DNA from: Caryophanales bacterium UBA5732
Lineage (GTDB): Bacteria > Bacillota_I > Bacilli_A > Izemoplasmatales > Hujiaoplasmataceae
Assembly (NCBI GenBank): GCA_002419445.1
Contig: DIGC01000119.1
Location: forward strand, 1 to 7,441
Reading direction: 5' to 3'
Length of the DNA stretch: 7,441 nucleotides
This document shows positions 5,732 to 7,441 of the stretch, piece by piece. The stretch's first letter is position 1, and each line of letters opens with the position of its first letter. Below the pieces are notes generated by a model. That model was not told the DNA's origin, made no database searches, and saw nothing but the letters and a program-made list of their open reading frames with translations. The position numbers were made by a program, and so were the translations under genes.

Positions 5732-7032
5732 TATTTAGCTCCTTTCCTAAGGAGATCTTTTCCCTTAGCAACTGCTTCTGTTATTTCTACATGAGACGGA
5801 CAAATATATGAACAAAGTCCGCATTCAACACATTTATTCGCGTTTAAATCGCTCAATAACTTAATATCTTTTCTTTCAAATGCTTTCTTAATTTCGGTTG
5901 GGGTTAAAAAGGCTGGACAGACATCAGCACATTTACCGCAGCCAAGACATTCAGGATGCAATCCTTCAATCACCGGCTTGACGATTACTGCGCCAAGAGT
6001 ATCGTTAACAACTAAATCATCGATAAAGATTGCTCTACCAGTCATTGGTCCACCAGCGATATAGTTATACTTAAGCGGATCAAGTCCTTCAACATAACCA
6101 CCGCATAATTCAACTAATTCACTGACTTTAGTTCCTATTGGCACATAGAAAGAACCAGGTTTTTTAATGCCTTCTCCAGTAATGGAAATCGGTCTAGCGA
6201 TTAAAGGAATATTCATTTCCACTGCATCAGCGAAGGTGATAGCTGTTGCGGAATTGTTGACGATAACTCCGGCTTCAGCTGGAAGTCCGTTGTAAGTTTT
6301 TTTCGTCACTTGTTCAACGATGAATTTTTCCCAACCAGCTGGATAGACATTCTTAACTGGGAATAATTCTACATGCGGAAATTTAGGTAAGAATGGTTGT
6401 ACAGCTTCTCTGATTTGTTTGTTATTAATCTTATATGCGATTACTACTTTAGTTGCATCGGCTGCTTTCATCATGTAAGTAGCGCCTTTTAATAATTTTT
6501 CCGGATAAGTTGTAATAAAGTGATAATCACAAGTCAAATAAGGCTCACATTCAACGGCATTAATGATAACCGTGTCAATCTTCGCCTTAGTTTTATATTT
6601 AATATGTGTTGGGAACCCAGCTCCGCCTAAACCTGTGATACCTGCTAGTTCCATTTTTTTGATAAGTTGTTCTCTTGTTAAACTATCTACATTTTCTTCT
6701 CTTTTGATTGATTCCGTCAATTGATTTTGAAAATTATTTTCAATTTCAATTGCATCAACCATTTTACCGCTAGAATGCCATACTTTTTTTATTGCAGTGA
6801 CTTTACCACTAACGCTTGCATGGACCCTTACGTTCATTTGTTGTTCATTGGTTGCTACTACTTGACCTACTTTAACTTCATCGCCAACTTTAACTTCCGC
6901 TTTTAAGTTGCTAGTTCTTTGAAGCAAAGGTATGTAAACATACTTAGGACTCAAGTACTCTTTGAGTGGGCTTTTTTTGCACAAGTCTTTTTTTCCGTCA
7001 ATAAAAACACCCTTAATTTTTTGAAAAATCAT
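5731..7032 (-). CDS. rnfC: RnfC, NADH-facing iron-sulfur subunit of the Rnf complex
   Basis: 433 aa, the usual RnfC length. It is a peripheral cytoplasmic subunit related to the 51-kDa subunit of complex I, and the site of NAD(H) exchange. In order: an N-terminal biotinyl/lipoyl-like barrel (about 40-100, KVGDEVKVGQVVA and VHASVSGKV), the nucleotide/FMN-binding region (GLGGAGFPTHIK, 134-145; NAVECEPYLTCD, 158-169), an SLBB-like part (about 285-330, ending GGPMTGRAI), and two [4Fe-4S] motifs, C362-x2-C365-x2-C368-x3-C372-P and C401-x2-C404-x2-C407-x3-C411-P. These clusters separate it from NqrA and show that this is Rnf, not Na+-NQR. It is first in the operon. GGAGG lies 7 bases before the ATG, and the stop overlaps rnfD. 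The two clusters are the only ferredoxin-type pairs left in the operon, given the short RnfB. Confidence 0.97.
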   Translation of the reverse strand: MIFQKIKGVFIDGKKDLCKKSPLKEYLSPKYVYIPLLQRTSNLKAEVKVGDEVKVGQVVATNEQQMNVRVHASVSGKVTAIKKVWHSSGKMVDAIEIENNFQNQLTESIKREENVDSLTREQLIKKMELAGITGLGGAGFPTHIKYKTKAKIDTVIINAVECEPYLTCDYHFITTYPEKLLKGATYMMKAADATKVVIAYKINNKQIREAVQPFLPKFPHVELFPVKNVYPAGWEKFIVEQVTKKTYNGLPAEAGVIVNNSATAITFADAVEMNIPLIARPISITGEGIKKPGSFYVPIGTKVSELVELCGGYVEGLDPLKYNYIAGGPMTGRAIFIDDLVVNDTLGAVIVKPVIEGLHPECLGCGKCADVCPAFLTPTEIKKAFERKDIKLLSDLNANKCVECGLCSYICPSHVEITEAVAKGKDLLRKGAK

Positions 7033-7066
7033 CTACTGTCCTCCGTCTTAAAATTAAACCAAAACA

Positions 7067-7095
7067 ATTATAACATATGTGTTTTTTTTAACCAA
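7067..7095 (-). promoter_or_regulatory. SigA-type promoter of the rnf operon
   Basis: On the minus strand, TTGGTT (7090-7095) and a perfect TATAAT (7067-7072) are 17 bases apart, with an A8 run in the spacer. The predicted start near 7060 leaves a leader of about 28 bases, with GGAGG (7040-7044) before the rnfC ATG, too short for a riboswitch. No internal promoter is apparent in the packed genes downstream, so this one probably drives all seven. Confidence 0.8.
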
Positions 7096-7097
7096 TA

Positions 7098-7115
7098 CTT
7101 TCTTTTAAAAGAAAG
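7098..7115. promoter_or_regulatory. Perfect palindrome next to the rnf -35 box
   Basis: CTTTCTTTT followed directly by AAAAGAAAG is an 18-base perfect inverted repeat with no loop, ending 2 bases upstream of the -35 box. Dimeric regulators often bind such sites. As RNA it has no room for a loop and no proper T-tract, so it is a poor terminator for the threonine aldolase gene. Which regulator might bind is unknown. Confidence 0.4.
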
Positions 7116-7123
7116 CGCTTCAT
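7110..7123. promoter_or_regulatory. cre-like box upstream of the rnf promoter
   Basis: The plus-strand 14-mer AGAAAGCGCTTCAT shares G-x-AAGCG-x-TT with the box before the lipoprotein promoter and lies at nearly the same distance from its -35 (14 bases against 15). Against TGWAANCGNTNWCA it has several mismatches, so the CcpA reading is weak on its own. It overlaps the 18-base palindrome by 6 bases. Confidence 0.25.
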
Positions 7124-7132
7124 AAACTCTTC

Positions 7133-7441
7133 CTAAGCAAAATACTCTTTTACGTATTCAATCGCTTGAATTATTTCTTCTCTAGTTACATCATAGTGAG
7201 TCACAAAGCGAAATGCGCCTTCATAAGGAAGAATTTTAACGCCTTTTTTAAACAAATAACTGTCTAATTTATACTTTCTATCATCATCGATATCAAAGAA
7301 AACCATGTTGATATCTAATTGCGTTTCATCAATTTTAACGCCAGGAATTTTTCTTAATAAGCCTTCCATAAAACGTGCGTTCTCATGATCGATTGAAAGT
7401 CTTTTACTCATCTCTTTGATAGCCACAAAACCACAAGCAGC
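7133..7441 (-). CDS. ltaE: Low-specificity L-threonine aldolase, C-terminal part
   Basis: The last 102 residues of a protein of about 330-345 aa; the frame stays open to the window edge (AACGF precedes the internal GTG at 7426, so that GTG is not the start). This is a PLP-dependent cytoplasmic enzyme that cleaves threonine or allo-threonine to glycine and acetaldehyde. The visible part is the C-terminal small domain: DHENARFMEGLLRKIPG, the conserved NMVFFDI strand, and the typical ending RFVTHYDVTREEI. The PLP lysine lies outside the window. It ends in TAG, 100 bases before rnfC. I see no good terminator after it, so some read-through into rnf is possible. A functional link with Rnf is not suggested by the sequence. 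Confidence 0.9.
   Translation of the reverse strand, partial: AACGFVAIKEMSKRLSIDHENARFMEGLLRKIPGVKIDETQLDINMVFFDIDDDRKYKLDSYLFKKGVKILPYEGAFRFVTHYDVTREEIIQAIEYVKEYFA

Noticed and set aside
5731..7032. Na+-NQR (nqrA-F) instead of Rnf
   Set aside because: The first subunit carries two CxxCxxCxxxCP motifs (RnfC, not NqrA), an RnfB-type Fe-S protein is present, and no NqrF-like gene follows.
7098..7115. The palindrome as intrinsic terminator of ltaE
   Set aside because: It has no loop, only AT-rich outer pairs and no T-tract following it on the minus strand; an operator role fits better.
6721..7125. Plus-strand open frames opposite the start of rnfC and its promoter (6721-6906, 6919-7125)
   Set aside because: They run through conserved rnfC coding sequence and the promoter, with no recognisable product.

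Overview
The window is almost entirely an Rnf locus read from the minus strand. Rnf is the membrane-bound, ion-pumping ferredoxin:NAD+ oxidoreductase. The DNA is AT-rich, Shine-Dalgarno sites are strong (GGAGG type), promoters are sigma-70/SigA-like, and there is a Gram-positive-style lipoprotein. All 19 tryptophans I count are TGG, and no reading frame is broken by TGA. This suggests a low-GC Bacillota or Mycoplasmatota relative using the ordinary code, for example an Acholeplasma/Izemoplasma-like or Erysipelotrichia-like lineage. That placement is an inference, not an identification.

Layout in transcription order (high to low coordinate): (1) the C-terminal third of an L-threonine aldolase enters from the window edge (7441-7133). 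(2) A roughly 100-base gap carries a SigA-type promoter, a perfect 18-base palindrome and a cre-like box. (3) Seven tightly coupled genes follow: rnfC, rnfD, a long double-FMN RnfG-like gene, rnfG, rnfE, rnfA and rnfB (7032-1298). Junctions are 1-base gaps or overlaps of 1 or 8 bases, and the unit ends in a strong intrinsic terminator (1256-1285). (4) A second unit has its own promoter (1096-1124) and encodes a lipoprotein with two FMN-binding repeats (1059-55), ending in a terminator hairpin (7-39).

How the genes may work together: RnfC carries two [4Fe-4S] motifs and exchanges electrons with NAD(H). RnfB carries the membrane-proximal Fe-S cluster. RnfA and RnfE carry the intramembrane cysteine pairs, and RnfD and RnfG carry covalent FMN. 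The locus departs from the standard CDGEAB set in three ways. RnfB ends straight after its first Cys4 motif and lacks the ferredoxin-like domain. A second RnfG-like subunit carries two flavinylation motifs. A separately transcribed surface lipoprotein carries two more. Together there are six candidate covalent flavin sites, five of them expected outside the membrane. This suggests an Rnf branch that may pass electrons to, or take them from, an extracytoplasmic flavoprotein, as proposed for PplA-type flavolipoproteins in extracellular electron transfer. No ApbE flavin transferase lies in the window.
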